DNA of 64,000 nt from Metabacillus indicus LMG 22858 (GTDB taxonomy: Bacteria; Bacillota; Bacilli; Bacillales; Bacillaceae). The number at the start of each line of letters is the position of its first letter. Position 1 is the stretch's first letter. The notes beneath the pieces were generated by a model. That model saw only the letters and a list, made by a program, of their open reading frames with translations, was not told the origin of the DNA and searched no databases. The stretch spans positions 124,001 through 188,000 of the forward strand of contig NZ_JGVU02000022.1 of assembly GCF_000708755.2 (NCBI RefSeq), given 5' to 3'. The translations under genes and the position numbers were made by a program. Below, in pieces: positions 16,646 through 26,993 of this stretch.

Positions 16646-17793
16646 CCAGGGACGTCGTCATCGTTGAAGCCGTAAGAACCGCAGTGGGAAAAAGAAAAGG
16701 GGCTCTGCGCGAGACTCACCCTGTTCATCTTGCCGCAGCCGTGCTTGATGAAGTGGTGAAAAGAGCCGGCGTTTCAAAAGATCTGATTGAGGATGTCGTC
16801 ATGGGCTGTGTATCCCCAATTGCTGAACAGGGGTTCAACATCGGCAGGCTCGCTCTCCTTGATGCGGGATTCCCGGTCAGTGTGCCGGCCGTTCAAATTA
16901 ACCGGATGTGCGGCTCCGGCCAGCAGGCCATCCATTTTGCATGTCAGGAAATCCGTTCTGGCGATATGGACATCGTCATTGCAGGAGGTGTGGAAAGCAT
17001 GACAAAGGTGCCGATCTTAAGCGATGGAAATGAGCAGACCATTCCTGAGAGCCTCCATACTAAATATCATTTTGTCCATCAGGGAATTTCCGCTGAAATG
17101 ATCGCAGAGAAACATGGGATTTCCCGGAGGGAGCTTGATGAATACGCATTAAGAAGTCATCAGCGGGCGCTCGCCGCGATAGAAAAGGGACTCTTCCAAT
17201 CTGAAATCGTCCCTATGAAAGGCCTGAATAAGGAAGGGGAAGAGACCAACTTCCATCAGGATGAAGGACCGCGGGCGGACACGTCTCTTGAAGCACTTGC
17301 CGGCTTGAAAACAGTGTTTAAAGAGGATGGTGCTGTGACGGCCGGAAACGCAAGCCAGATGAGTGACGGGGCAGCTGCTGTTTTGCTTATGGAGGCTGAA
17401 AAAGCGAAAGAGCTTGGCCTGAAAGCAAAAGCAAGGATTGTGGCACAGGCAGTAGTCGGATCTGATCCGACCTACATGCTTGAAGGAGTAATTCCTGCTA
17501 CGCAAAAAGTGCTTCAGAAAAGCGGATTAACTGTGAACGATATCGATCTTTTTGAAATCAATGAAGCGTTCGCGCCTGTTGTACTTGCATGGCAAAAGGA
17601 AATTGGAGCGGATCTTGATAAAGTGAACGTAAACGGCGGAGCCATCGCACTCGGACACCCTCTTGGCGCAACGGGCGCCAAACTTATGACGTCTCTGATC
17701 CAGGAGCTTCACAGAAGAGATGCAAGGTACGGGCTGCTGACGATCTGCATCGGTCACGGAATGGCAACCGCAACAATCATTGAGCGAATGTAA
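16642..17793 (+). CDS. Acetyl-CoA C-acyltransferase (thiolase)
   Basis: Thiolytic cleavage of 3-ketoacyl-CoA, the last beta-oxidation step, or the reverse condensation. 383 aa. The nucleophilic Cys90 is in RMCGSGQQA, the His in [15 protein letters not shown], and the second Cys in TICIGHGM, where most thiolases read CIGGGMG; a His replaces one Gly. Start overlaps the dehydrogenase stop (ATGA). No terminator follows before the enoyl-CoA hydratase gene 83 bp downstream. Confidence 0.92.
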   Translation: MTRDVVIVEAVRTAVGKRKGALRETHPVHLAAAVLDEVVKRAGVSKDLIEDVVMGCVSPIAEQGFNIGRLALLDAGFPVSVPAVQINRMCGSGQQAIHFACQEIRSGDMDIVIAGGVESMTKVPILSDGNEQTIPESLHTKYHFVHQGISAEMIAEKHGISRRELDEYALRSHQRALAAIEKGLFQSEIVPMKGLNKEGEETNFHQDEGPRADTSLEALAGLKTVFKEDGAVTAGNASQMSDGAAAVLLMEAEKAKELGLKAKARIVAQAVVGSDPTYMLEGVIPATQKVLQKSGLTVNDIDLFEINEAFAPVVLAWQKEIGADLDKVNVNGGAIALGHPLGATGAKLMTSLIQELHRRDARYGLLTICIGHGMATATIIERM

Positions 17794-17876
17794 AGTTATC
17801 TGAAAATAATATCAATTCAGTCTGAAACGAGCTATAATAAAGTAGATGGGATTAAATATCAGCAAGGGGGATGAAC

Positions 17877-18647
17877 ATGGAAACAGTTACATACGGGGTG
17901 CACGGAAGATATGCAACAATTGAAATGAACAGACCGGAAGTTTTGAACGCGATGAACGGGCAAATGCTTGAAGAATTGCTGCAGGCGTTTAAACAGGCGG
18001 CAGAAAGTGAAGCAGATGTCGTCATTCTCTCCGGAAGCGGAAGAGGGTTTTCTGCCGGCGGAGATATTAAAACGATGCTGAACTCAATGGATAACGAAGG
18101 CTTTTCGCAGGTCATGGATCTGATTTCAGAGGTAGTCACCACATTTCATACCATGCCAAAAGTAACAATCAGCGCCATTCATGGGCCTGCAGCAGGACTC
18201 GGCTTCAGCCTTGCCCTTGCAGCTGATTACGTCGTTGCCCATTCAAGCGCGGTCCTTGCCATGAATTTCATCGGCATCGGACTTGTTCCTGACGGCGGCG
18301 GACATTACTTTATGAAAAAACGGCTTGGAGAAACAAAAGCCAAACACTTAATCTGGAGCGGCGAAAAGCTGACGGCAGACGCTGCCCTCAATCTTGGCCT
18401 TGTTGACCAGGTGACAGATGCGGATCTGCTTGATACAGTAAAGACGCTTGTAGGCGGCATGCTCCAAAGACCGGTCAAAGCAATGGTCGCTTCTAAAAAC
18501 ATTTATTCAGCTGTCGGCAAAGAGGAGCTGCAGCAGATTCTTACACTTGAAAAAGAAACGCAGTACAACATGCGTCAGTCTGAAGATCACAAAGAAGGCA
18601 TCAAAGCCTTTCTTGAAAAAAGAAAACCCCAGTTTACGGGGAAATAA
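17877..18647 (+). CDS. yhaR: Enoyl-CoA hydratase/isomerase family protein YhaR
   Basis: Crotonase-fold protein of 256 aa at the position of B. subtilis yhaR, next to yhaQP. The oxyanion segments FSAGGDIK and HGPAAGLGF are present. Both catalytic glutamates of true hydratases are missing: the GGGMELA Glu is Ser here (GLGFSLA), and the segment before IPG reads FIGIGLVPDGGG. The GLVPD form resembles PaaG-type isomerases that use Asp, so it may be an isomerase. Start: the ATG at 17877 is better spaced from AAGGGGG than that at 17871. A TATAAT at about 17832 may allow its own promoter. Confidence 0.85.
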   Translation: METVTYGVHGRYATIEMNRPEVLNAMNGQMLEELLQAFKQAAESEADVVILSGSGRGFSAGGDIKTMLNSMDNEGFSQVMDLISEVVTTFHTMPKVTISAIHGPAAGLGFSLALAADYVVAHSSAVLAMNFIGIGLVPDGGGHYFMKKRLGETKAKHLIWSGEKLTADAALNLGLVDQVTDADLLDTVKTLVGGMLQRPVKAMVASKNIYSAVGKEELQQILTLEKETQYNMRQSEDHKEGIKAFLEKRKPQFTGK

Positions 18648-18676
18648 AAGGCCTCAGCTGGATGTCGGACACAAGT

Positions 18677-18707
18677 AAAAAATCGCTCATCATTTGAGCG
18701 ATTTTTT
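18677..18707. terminator. Bidirectional terminator
   Basis: AAATCGCTCA / TGAGCGATTT stem with A and T runs, between convergent yhaR and the YhzD-like gene. Confidence 0.85.
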
Positions 18708-18710
18708 ATA

Positions 18711-18896
18711 TTATCTTTCAAAAAGGATTAATTGTCCGCTTGCGGTTGTGCAGCGGTGTGTTTTTTTCAGTGCATCCTTTTCTTCAAGCTTCTGTGTGCC
18801 AATTTGCTTTGCTTCATGATCAGTGGCTGCTTCAAAGCTTTCATCCAATAGTTTTTCCCCGTCTTTGCCAAATGCCGTTAAGTAATACAAGCCCAT
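18711..18896 (-). CDS. YhzD-like small protein
   Basis: 61 aa with no membrane segment (MGLYYLTAFGKDGEKLLDES ... GQLILFER). It resembles the YhzD family of small Bacillus proteins of unknown function in length, YYLT start and LILF end. It has a good ribosome binding site (AAAGGGGG, about eight bases). The assignment rests on memory of the family and on context. Confidence 0.6.
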   Translation of the reverse strand: MGLYYLTAFGKDGEKLLDESFEAATDHEAKQIGTQKLEEKDALKKTHRCTTASGQLILFER

Positions 18897-19025
18897 ATGA
18901 TGGCCCCCTTTGCTTGTGATTGATCAGGCTTCTCTTAAGGTATTCTCACTTTTTTCTTTTTTTCCTGCAATAGATGAAACATTTGTATGACACGATACGT
19001 ACATAAACGGACAGGAGGAATCAGG

Positions 19026-19925
19026 ATGACGTTAAAACTCGAAGGCATTACAAAAAAGTTCGGGACTCATACAGCTGTAAACGACTTGTCGCTTGCCATT
19101 CCGGAAAGTGAAATGTTCGGGCTCCTAGGAGCAAACGGCGCAGGCAAAACGACGACTTTCAGGATGATACTTGGCCTTTTAAATCCATCAGAGGGGCAGA
19201 TTTCATGGGACGGAAAACCAATAGGCTATCATGCGAGCGATTCGATCGGATATCTGCCTGAAGAACGGGGATTGTATCCAAAAGTGAAAGTGCGGGATCA
19301 GCTTATTTACCTTGGACGGTTAAAAGGGATGAAAAAGCAGGAAGCTCTTTCCGAAATGGAAAAATGGCTTGAACGATTCAGGATTCCTGAATATGCAGGC
19401 AAAAAGGTAGAAGACCTGTCAAAAGGCAACCAGCAGAAAATTCAATTTATAACGGCTGTTCTTCACAGGCCAAAGCTATTGATCCTCGATGAACCGTTCA
19501 GCGGTCTGGATCCTGTTAATGTGGAGCTGCTGAAAGAAGCTGTTCTTGATCTGAAAAAACAGGGAACCTCCATCGTTTTCTCAAGCCACAGAATGGAGCA
19601 TGTAGAGGAACTGTGCCAGCATCTGTGCATCCTTCACAGAGGAAAGCCCGTTGTTCACGGCAACCTGAAGGAAATCAAGCGGTCATTCGGCAAAAAGAAT
19701 GTCATCATTCACGGTGATTTTGAGATGGATGACCTGCAGCATATGAAAGGCGTGACGAAGTTCAAACAGACGTCAGCAGGTGCAGAGCTTCAAATCACAG
19801 GAGAGGAAATATCGCAGGAAATCTTCGCATCCTTATCAGGAAGAGGTTTTGTCCGGAAATTTGAACTGGCAGAACCGTCCCTGAATGATATTTTCATTGA
19901 AAAGGCGGGTGCCGTCTATGAATAA
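19026..19925 (+). CDS. yhaQ: ABC transporter ATP-binding protein YhaQ
   Basis: NatA-like ATPase of 299 aa that powers export through YhaP. Walker A GANGAGKTT is near residue 37, the signature LSKGNQQKIQ near 133, Walker B LLILDEP near 155, and the H-loop SSHRMEH near 189. The C-terminal 80 residues form the usual NatA extra domain. Start: the ATG at 19026 follows ACAGGAGGAATC. It overlaps yhaP by 8 bp. Substrate unknown; in B. subtilis the pair is annotated as NatAB-like. Confidence 0.9.
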   Translation: MTLKLEGITKKFGTHTAVNDLSLAIPESEMFGLLGANGAGKTTTFRMILGLLNPSEGQISWDGKPIGYHASDSIGYLPEERGLYPKVKVRDQLIYLGRLKGMKKQEALSEMEKWLERFRIPEYAGKKVEDLSKGNQQKIQFITAVLHRPKLLILDEPFSGLDPVNVELLKEAVLDLKKQGTSIVFSSHRMEHVEELCQHLCILHRGKPVVHGNLKEIKRSFGKKNVIIHGDFEMDDLQHMKGVTKFKQTSAGAELQITGEEISQEIFASLSGRGFVRKFELAEPSLNDIFIEKAGAVYE

Positions 19926-21177
19926 GTTCTGGATCATTCTTTTTCATACGTATGTCAGCAAGTTAAAGACAAAATCCTTTTTAATCACAACAGGGATTAT
20001 CCTCCTGCTGATTGTCGGACTCTCAAACGTGCAATCAGTCATTGAGTTTTTTGACAAGGAAGATCAAGAGGCTGATAAGGTAGCTGTGATTGATCAGACT
20101 GAGAGCGATCAGTTATATGGCATTTTTGAACAGAATACGGCTGTCCTTGATAAAAATCTGGAACTTGAAAAAACGGATCAGCCCGAGGAAGAGCTGAAAA
20201 AAGCCGTCCTTGATGAAAAGATGGAAGGCTACTTCATTCTGACTCTTGATGGAAACGGTTTTCCGCAAGGTTCCTATTTTGCCAGAAGCATAGCGGACTC
20301 AAGCATTGCGGGCACTTTTGAACAGGCCCTGCAGCAGACGAAGCTTGCAGCGGGCACGGCAAATCTTGGCCTGAAGCAGGAGGACCTGAACCAGTTATTT
20401 TCACCTGTAGAGGTAAAAAGCACAGCGCTTCTTGATAATGCGAAATCAGAGGAAGAATTAAATCAGGCAAGAGGACTTGTCTATGTTCTTCTCTTCATTA
20501 TTTATTTCGCTGTCATCCTGTATGCAAGCATGATTGCCATGGAGGTTGCGGTTGAAAAATCATCGAGAGTCATGGAAATTCTGATCAGCAGCGTCTCTCC
20601 GGTCAAGCAGATGTTTGCAAAGCTGCTTGGAATCGGGCTGCTCAGCCTGACTCAGTTTGGATTAATCATTCTGGTCGGCTATTTTTCGATGCGGGAAAGT
20701 CTTGAAAGCGGAGGACTTGCAGGCGGAGGATTCTTAAGCTTCTCAGATATACCGGCTGCAACTCTTGTATACGCAGTGGTTTTCTTCTTGCTCGGCTATT
20801 TTCTTTTTGCCACCCTTGCTGCGTTTCTCGGATCACTCGTTACAAGAATTGAAGATGTTCAGCAAATGATTTCGCCGCTGACGTTCATCATTATGGCAGC
20901 CTTTTTCATCGCCATGTTCGGACTTGGCAATCCGGAGGCTGCATTTATTACCATTACTTCATTTATCCCGCTTTTCTCGCCGATGATCATGTTCCTCAGA
21001 GTCGGCATGCTCGCGGTTCCTGTCTGGGAAGTGGCGCTGTCAATCGGACTGCTGATTGCCACAATCGCCGCTCTTGCCGTCATTGGTGCAAGAGTATATA
21101 AAGGCGGAGTGCTGATGTACGGAAAGTCATCCTCCTTTAAGGATATTAAAAAAGCGATGGAAATTGCGAAGGATTAA
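19918..21177 (+). CDS. yhaP: ABC transporter permease YhaP
   Basis: NatB-like ABC-2 permease of 419 aa. One membrane segment at residues 20-40 is followed by a large extracytoplasmic domain to about 180, then five or six segments from LVYVLLFIIYFAVILYASMI to the C-terminus. The segment EVAVEKSSRVMEILISSVSP is the conserved cytoplasmic ABC-2 loop that contacts the ATPase. Start: the ATG at 19918 lies inside the yhaQ end; MNKFWIILFHTY fits the family. Confidence 0.9.
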   Translation: MNKFWIILFHTYVSKLKTKSFLITTGIILLLIVGLSNVQSVIEFFDKEDQEADKVAVIDQTESDQLYGIFEQNTAVLDKNLELEKTDQPEEELKKAVLDEKMEGYFILTLDGNGFPQGSYFARSIADSSIAGTFEQALQQTKLAAGTANLGLKQEDLNQLFSPVEVKSTALLDNAKSEEELNQARGLVYVLLFIIYFAVILYASMIAMEVAVEKSSRVMEILISSVSPVKQMFAKLLGIGLLSLTQFGLIILVGYFSMRESLESGGLAGGGFLSFSDIPAATLVYAVVFFLLGYFLFATLAAFLGSLVTRIEDVQQMISPLTFIIMAAFFIAMFGLGNPEAAFITITSFIPLFSPMIMFLRVGMLAVPVWEVALSIGLLIATIAALAVIGARVYKGGVLMYGKSSSFKDIKKAMEIAKD

Positions 21178-21188
21178 TAAGGAAGGGA

Positions 21189-21219
21189 AACCAGAGCCGG
21201 ATTGGCTCTGGTTTTTTTG
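21189..21219 (+). terminator. Rho-independent terminator after yhaQP
   Basis: AACCAGAGCC / GGCTCTGGTT perfect 10-bp stem, then seven T. Confidence 0.92.
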
Positions 21220-21230
21220 TGGGCAGATCG

Positions 21231-21595
21231 AAAAACTCAGAGGTTGGTAAAACCTACCGAGCTTTTAAGAACCATCAATTCAAAAAAACTTAGAGCTTGG
21301 TGGCACTTATCAGGCTTATAAGAACCATCAATCCAAAAAACACGGAGGTTGATGGCACTTATCGAGTTTATAAGAACCATTAAATCAGGGTACTCAGAGG
21401 TTGATGGCACTTATCGGGCTTATAAGAATCATCAATCCAAAAAACTCAGAGCTTGGTGGCGCTTATCAGGCTTATAAGAACCATCAAGTCAAGAAAATCA
21501 GAGGTTTGTGGCACTTATCGGGCTTATAAGAACCATCAATCCAAAAAACTCAGAGCTTGGTGGCACTTATCGGGCTGATAAGAACAATCAAGTAA
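21231..21595. repeat. 52-bp tandem repeat array 1 (7 units)
   Basis: The anchor AAGAACCATCA recurs at 21267, 21320, 21372, 21424, 21476, 21528 and 21580: steps of 53 and then five times 52. Each unit holds an imperfect dyad, TTGGTGGCACTTAT against ATAAGAACCATCAA, around CGGGCT. Units contain either CAGAGCTTGGTGG or GAGGTTGATGG. No unique spacers, so it is not CRISPR. It lies between the yhaQP terminator and yhaO. Confidence 0.9.
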
Positions 21596-21596
21596 A

Positions 21597-21642
21597 GACT
21601 GACTCCCGGAGCAAAACGGCTGATTCCGCATTTCTATCCAGA
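21597..21642. repeat. Remnant of dispersed repeat R1
   Basis: GACTGACTCCCGGAGCAAAA and a T-rich end resemble the right third of R1 copy 1. Short and degraded. Confidence 0.45.
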
Positions 21643-21706
21643 ACGTGCATTCGCTTTTTCTTGATGGTACAATATAGAATAAGAGAAAAGTAAAGGAAGG
21701 TTCGAG

Positions 21707-22936
21707 ATGAAGGGGATTCGATTTATTCATGCGGCTGATCTGCATGTGGACAGTCCTTTTTTGGGGATGCGGCAGATCGCAGGTCCGATTTTTGAGAGGC
21801 TTAAAGAGAGTACGTTTGCTGCTTTGGACCGTTTAATAAAAGTAGCGATAGAAGAAAATGTGGATTTTATGCTGATTGCCGGTGATTTGTACGACGGGGA
21901 GGACCGCAGCCTGAAAGCGCAGCTTAGGCTGAAGAAGGCATTTGAAAAGCTGGATGAATACGGTATTCCCGTTTACGTCATCCACGGAAATCATGATCAT
22001 TTAAGCGGAAAATGGCTTGATTTAAGCTGGCCTGCAAATGTACATGTCTTTTCGGAAAAACAGGCTGAATGCAAGGTGTTTGAAAAGAATGGAACGATCG
22101 TTCATTTGTACGGGCGCAGCTATCCGGAGAGAGCTGTCTATGAAAACATGACTGCAGCTTTTGAAAAGCGGAATGGCGCAGATTTTCATATTGGCCTGCT
22201 GCATGGCTCTGTCAGCGGAAATACGGAGCATGATGCGTATGCGCCGTTTACAGCAGGAGATCTGCTCCAGAAAGAATTCGACTACTGGGCGCTCGGGCAT
22301 ATACACAAGCGCATGTCTCTCCGGGAACAGAATCCTCCCATTCTTTATTCAGGCAATGTACAGGGCAGGAACCGAAAGGAGACAGGCGAAAAGGGCTGTT
22401 ATCTCGTTTCCATGACGGAAGCGGAAACCTCCTATTCGTTTATGCCGCTTCACGATGTGAGGTGGGAGGAGCTTCAGTTTTCAGCAGACGGCAGCTTTCA
22501 GGAGATGCTGAACCGCCTGCATCAGGGCCTGGATGACATGAGAAGCAGCAGGGAACCGGTTGTTGTTACCGTACGGTTAACCGGTACAACTGATTTCTAT
22601 CATGCCCTTCAAGACGAACCGGTCCTCTCTGACATGCTTGAACAGTGGAACGAAGAAGAAAGCGACAGAGAAAATTTTGTATGGATTTCGTCTGTTATCA
22701 ATGAAACGATGCCAGTTTCAAGCGCAGATACTCTGCAGCTTGATTCTCATTTTCTGAAAGACCTGACAGAGATGATCCGGGAATTTGATCAATTTGATGA
22801 GGCCCTGCAGCCGCTCAGACATCATCCGGTTTATAGAAAACACATGCAGGATTTCGGGGAAGAGGAAAAAGAGCAGATCAAAAAAGAAGCAGAAACCCTG
22901 ATTTTTCAGGAGCTTTTTAAACATAGAAGATTGTGA
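21707..22936 (+). CDS. yhaO: SbcD/Mre11-like DNA exonuclease YhaO
   Basis: Metallophosphoesterase of 409 aa, expected to act with YhaN as a DNA end-processing nuclease. The two-metal motifs are in order: DLHVD (residues 9-13), GDLYDGED near 62, GNHDH near 98, HGSVSG near 165 and GHIHK near 200. It starts at an ATG behind AAAGGAAGG. The stop is 13 bp before yhaN, which fits one complex from one operon. Confidence 0.9.
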   Translation: MKGIRFIHAADLHVDSPFLGMRQIAGPIFERLKESTFAALDRLIKVAIEENVDFMLIAGDLYDGEDRSLKAQLRLKKAFEKLDEYGIPVYVIHGNHDHLSGKWLDLSWPANVHVFSEKQAECKVFEKNGTIVHLYGRSYPERAVYENMTAAFEKRNGADFHIGLLHGSVSGNTEHDAYAPFTAGDLLQKEFDYWALGHIHKRMSLREQNPPILYSGNVQGRNRKETGEKGCYLVSMTEAETSYSFMPLHDVRWEELQFSADGSFQEMLNRLHQGLDDMRSSREPVVVTVRLTGTTDFYHALQDEPVLSDMLEQWNEEESDRENFVWISSVINETMPVSSADTLQLDSHFLKDLTEMIREFDQFDEALQPLRHHPVYRKHMQDFGEEEKEQIKKEAETLIFQELFKHRRL

Positions 22937-22949
22937 GGCGGAGGAGCAC

Positions 22950-25900
22950 TTGAAAATCATCCAACTGAACATATACGGATACGGACAGTTTCACCACACT
23001 GAAATCATGCTTGATTCTCCGTCTTTTCAAGTCATCTACGGTGAAAATGAAGCGGGGAAATCAACCATCATGTCCTTTATACAGAGCATACTATTTGACT
23101 TTCCCCAAAAAGTGCAGCAGGAAAAGAGATATGAGCCTAAGCATGTTAATGCATATGGGGGATCGCTTGTGGCAGATACGGTCCAGCACGGGCGGGTGAA
23201 AATTGAGAGGCTGCCGGGAAAAGCAGGCAGCGGTGTCACGGTTTATTTTGAAAATGGCGAAACGGGAGGCGCAGATGTTCTTCAACAGCTGCTGTCCTAT
23301 TTTGATAAAACTGTGTATCAGTCCATTTACTCCTTTGATATTCATGGTATTCAGCAGGTAAGCAAAGTTGGTGCCGAAGACTTGGGCAAATTTTTATTAT
23401 CATCAGGACTGCTTGGTACGGACGCTGTTTTGCAGACAGAACTGAGCCTTTCAAAAAAACAGGAGCAGCTGTTTAAGCCAAATGGCAAAAAACCTGAAAT
23501 CAATGCAGCGCTTGCTGCCCTTAAAGACATCCACACCGAAGTGATGAAGGCAAAACAGCACCTTGAGCCCTACAGTGATCTGTTAAATGAAAAAGAAGCA
23601 GCAGAACATTCATTAAGGGAAATCACAGAGAGAAAAAGAGAGCTTGAAGCAGATGCGAAAAGATTTGGCGAAATCGTTGAAGCCCTTCCGCTTTTTCATG
23701 AAGAAGCTGCCCTTAAAGTTGAACTCGACAAAGCGCGGAGTCATTTTCCGTCCAATGGCCTGAAGCGCATGGAAGAGCTTGAAGGAAGAGAATCTCCCCT
23801 CAGGTCTGAATATATGGCACTGAAAACCATCATCCGCGAACAAACAGAGGCTATCGAACAAGTGCCGGATGATGAGCGTATTCTTGAGTATAAAGAAGAA
23901 ATCGAACGGCTGCGCGGAGAGTATTCTGCCTGGGAAATGAAGCGTGCTCAGTATGGCCAGATCAGGACGAAACTAGAAGAAACTGAGAGCAGAATACATG
24001 AGGAGAAAAAACGGCTGTTTTCCCATGAAATCGACAACCGCACCATTCTTGATTTGAACACAGGTGCAGCAGTGAAAGAAGAAATCAGAGAAATTGTAGG
24101 CAAACATCAGCACCTGCAGCAGAAGAAACAACTTCTTGATCAGCAGTTTGAACGGGTGAAGGAAAACCTTGAAGAAAGTGAAAGCAGATTGTCTGACTAT
24201 GCCGAAGGAATGCTTGAGGAAGAAGAAAGAAGGCAGCTTGAGGAACGGGTACGGGACCTTGAAGACGTGCAGCGGGCAAGTCTTGACAAGAAAAAACTAA
24301 GAGAAGAGCACCGCGCGGTACAAACGGACATTCGGAAACAAAAAGATGCCGTGGAAAAAAAGAACAGCCGGCTGAAAGGGCTGGGCGTGTTTTTTGCTCT
24401 TATCATCCTTCTTTGCACGGGCTGGCTGCTCTCTGAAGAACTTTGGCTGATTGCGGCTGTGCTCTTAAGCCTTGGCCTTGCAGGTTTCTTCATTTTAATG
24501 AAAAACAGCAAATCCGATACGTCTTTCTTAGAGCATCTAGAGAAAAAAGAGAAGGAATTAAAAGAGCAGCTGGATGCGGCGGACAATGACTCTGATACCA
24601 CCTCAGATATGGAAACGGCAAAGGGAATGCTGTGGAAGGATGAACAAATCAGGCGCTCATACGAACTTGAAGAAGTGGTTTTTAAGCAGAGTGAGCGCGC
24701 TTATGACCGTACGGTGTCCAGTTTTGATGACTGGGAAAAGGAATACTATACTGCTGATCAGCAGGCACGGCGCGCATTTGAAGCCCTGCATATGGACAGC
24801 TCCTTTTCACCTCTCTCCCTCCCTGACCTCCTGCAGTCGGCTGCAAATCTGCAGAACGATATTCTGGCATTCAGACAGGCAGAAAAGAAAGCAGCAGAGC
24901 TTTCAGCTGATCTCACGGCTTATGAAAAAAAGGTCGCTTCCTTGGCACAGTCCTTTGAGATCGAGGGTACTGCTTGCAGCAGCCTTCTTGACGGCCTTTT
25001 AAAAGCATTGAAGGATTCTGAAGAAAATAAGCGGATGCGGGAAACGGCTGCTGCAAAAAGAGCAGAAGCGGAAGATAAGCTTAAGAAGATTGATGCCGAG
25101 ATCGGTCTGCTCGAGGAGAAAAAGAACGAACTTTTATCACTTGCCGGCGCCTGTGATACAGAAGAGTTTTGTGAAAAGGCGAAAGAGGCAGAGCATTTGG
25201 CAGCTGTTAAACAGAAGGCATCCTGGATTCAGCAGCAGCTGAAGACAAAGCAGCACCTGCTGGCACATGAACCTCTCGATTTTTCAAAGGACTATACAGC
25301 AGAAAAAGCCAGGTGTGAGCAGGAGCTTATTGCTGCAGCAGACACTGAGAACCAGCTTAAAAAGAAGCTTGCTGAGCTGACAGTACACATTAAAAGCATG
25401 GAAGAATCAGGGGTGTATTCAGATTTAAAACAAAAGGCCGCGCTCCAAAAAGAAGAAGTGAAGCAGCTTGCCCGTCAATGGGCGGTTCTTGCTGCTGCCA
25501 GACATATGCTGAACCAGACGGTAGAGTACAGCCGGTCTGTCAGGCTGCCAAGCTTGCTAGAGCAGGCCGAATCTTTCTTCAGCAGGCTGACGAATGAACG
25601 GTATGTGAAAGTTTTTCTCCCTGAAAATGAACAAACCATCACAGTCGAACGAAAAGATGGAACCCGATTTGCAGCGCACGAACTTTCCCAGGCAACAGCA
25701 GAGCAGCTCTATATTGGGATCCGGCTGGCGCTCTCATGCCATATCAGTACTTCAGAAGCGATGCCGCTGCTGATTGATGATGGGTTTGTGAATTTTGACA
25801 GGGAACGGACAGGCAGGGTGATGGACCTGCTCAGAGAGCTGTCTGAACACCATCAAATTCTATTTTTCACCTGTCAGGAACATTTGTTAAAGCTGTTTCA

Positions 25901-25964
25901 TGAAAGCGAAATTCTGGACCTGGAAAAGAAGAAGAGGGCTGCGGGCCTGTCTCCTCATTCCTGA
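22950..25964 (+). CDS. yhaN: SbcC/Rad50-like ATPase YhaN with membrane hairpin
   Basis: SMC-like ATPase of 1004 aa, partner of YhaO. Walker [10 protein letters not shown] is at residues 31-39, followed by long coiled coils (about 190-470 and 540-860). The C-terminal half has an ABC-like signature [14 protein letters not shown] and a Walker B-like [11 protein letters not shown] with Asp in place of the usual Glu. Unlike SbcC, the middle (about residues 478-517) is strongly hydrophobic ([12 protein letters not shown] ... ILM), enough for two membrane segments. TTG start behind GGAGGAG. Ends 77 bp before yhaM. Confidence 0.88.
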   Translation: MKIIQLNIYGYGQFHHTEIMLDSPSFQVIYGENEAGKSTIMSFIQSILFDFPQKVQQEKRYEPKHVNAYGGSLVADTVQHGRVKIERLPGKAGSGVTVYFENGETGGADVLQQLLSYFDKTVYQSIYSFDIHGIQQVSKVGAEDLGKFLLSSGLLGTDAVLQTELSLSKKQEQLFKPNGKKPEINAALAALKDIHTEVMKAKQHLEPYSDLLNEKEAAEHSLREITERKRELEADAKRFGEIVEALPLFHEEAALKVELDKARSHFPSNGLKRMEELEGRESPLRSEYMALKTIIREQTEAIEQVPDDERILEYKEEIERLRGEYSAWEMKRAQYGQIRTKLEETESRIHEEKKRLFSHEIDNRTILDLNTGAAVKEEIREIVGKHQHLQQKKQLLDQQFERVKENLEESESRLSDYAEGMLEEEERRQLEERVRDLEDVQRASLDKKKLREEHRAVQTDIRKQKDAVEKKNSRLKGLGVFFALIILLCTGWLLSEELWLIAAVLLSLGLAGFFILMKNSKSDTSFLEHLEKKEKELKEQLDAADNDSDTTSDMETAKGMLWKDEQIRRSYELEEVVFKQSERAYDRTVSSFDDWEKEYYTADQQARRAFEALHMDSSFSPLSLPDLLQSAANLQNDILAFRQAEKKAAELSADLTAYEKKVASLAQSFEIEGTACSSLLDGLLKALKDSEENKRMRETAAAKRAEAEDKLKKIDAEIGLLEEKKNELLSLAGACDTEEFCEKAKEAEHLAAVKQKASWIQQQLKTKQHLLAHEPLDFSKDYTAEKARCEQELIAAADTENQLKKKLAELTVHIKSMEESGVYSDLKQKAALQKEEVKQLARQWAVLAAARHMLNQTVEYSRSVRLPSLLEQAESFFSRLTNERYVKVFLPENEQTITVERKDGTRFAAHELSQATAEQLYIGIRLALSCHISTSEAMPLLIDDGFVNFDRERTGRVMDLLRELSEHHQILFFTCQEHLLKLFHESEILDLEKKKRAAGLSPHS

Positions 25965-26001
25965 CGCACGGTTTACAGCAGATAAAACAGACTGATTATG
26001 C

Positions 26002-26020
26002 TATACTCAGAATACTGAGT
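26002..26020 (+). promoter_or_regulatory. Extended -10 promoter with palindrome ahead of yhaM
   Basis: TGCTATACT is an extended -10. It runs into ACTCAG-AATA-CTGAGT, a perfect 6-bp inverted repeat at the expected start of transcription. Confidence 0.4.
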
Positions 26021-26041
26021 CACTATGGGAGGGACCGCATT

Positions 26042-26989
26042 ATGACGCCAAAAGGCATTAATCATTACGGGGTAGGAGAGCAGGCTGACGTATTCTTGCT
26101 TGTTAAAACATCCACTAAAGGCATTGCAAGCAACGGGAAACCGTTTTTAACGCTTATTCTGCAGGATCAATCCGGAGAGATCGAAGCAAAGCTCTGGGAT
26201 GCAGGTCCTGAGGATGAAGCATCATACAGTTCTCAAAGCATTGTTAAAATATATGGAGACATTCATCATTACCGCGGGCGCAATCAGTTGAAGATCCGCA
26301 ACATCCGCACAGCATCCGCTGCTGATAACGTGAAAATATCGGATTTTCTTGAAACCGCTCCAGTCGGACAGGAAGAAATGATGGAAAAAGTCACACAGTA
26401 CATCTTTGAAATGAAAAATCCGAATATCCAGCGCATCACAAGATATCTCATGAAAAAGCATCAGAACGAATTTCTTGAATATCCGGCTGCAACGAAAAAC
26501 CATCATGAATTTGTATCAGGTCTTGCCTACCATGTCGTGTCCATGCTGGATTTGGCAAAGTCAATCGCAGACCTTTATCCGACCCTGGACAAAGATCTGC
26601 TTTATTCAGGTGTCATCCTTCATGACCTAGGAAAAGTTACAGAGCTTTCCGGCCCGATCGGTACGACCTATACGGTAGAAGGAAACCTGATCGGACATAT
26701 TTCCATCATGGTAAACGAAATCGCAAAAGCAGCAGAGCATCTTGGCATTGAAGGGGAAGAGGTTGTGATCCTTCAGCATCTGGTGCTCAGCCATCACGGA
26801 AAAGCGGAGTGGGGAAGCCCTAAACCGCCGCTGATCAAAGAAGCTGAAATTCTTCATTACATCGATAACCTTGATGCAAAAATGAACATGCTTGACCGCG
26901 CACTTGAACGCGTAAAACCAGGCGAATACACAGAGCGCGTTTTTGCTCTTGATAACCGGTCGTTTTATAAACCTGCTTTTCATAAGTGA
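26042..26989 (+). CDS. yhaM: 3'-5' exoribonuclease YhaM
   Basis: RNA-degrading 3'-5' exonuclease of 315 aa. The N-terminal OB-fold (residues 15-100, [16 protein letters not shown]) binds nucleic acid. The HD domain follows from about 155 ([39 protein letters not shown]). It is close to B. subtilis YhaM in length and motifs. ATG behind GGGAGGGA, with its own promoter at 26002. Confidence 0.92.
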   Translation: MTPKGINHYGVGEQADVFLLVKTSTKGIASNGKPFLTLILQDQSGEIEAKLWDAGPEDEASYSSQSIVKIYGDIHHYRGRNQLKIRNIRTASAADNVKISDFLETAPVGQEEMMEKVTQYIFEMKNPNIQRITRYLMKKHQNEFLEYPAATKNHHEFVSGLAYHVVSMLDLAKSIADLYPTLDKDLLYSGVILHDLGKVTELSGPIGTTYTVEGNLIGHISIMVNEIAKAAEHLGIEGEEVVILQHLVLSHHGKAEWGSPKPPLIKEAEILHYIDNLDAKMNMLDRALERVKPGEYTERVFALDNRSFYKPAFHK

Positions 26990-26993
26990 TAAC

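Noticed and set aside
21231-21595. CRISPR array
   Set aside because: Units are contiguous and similar along their whole 52 bp, with no unique spacers and no cas genes. The same holds for the other four arrays.
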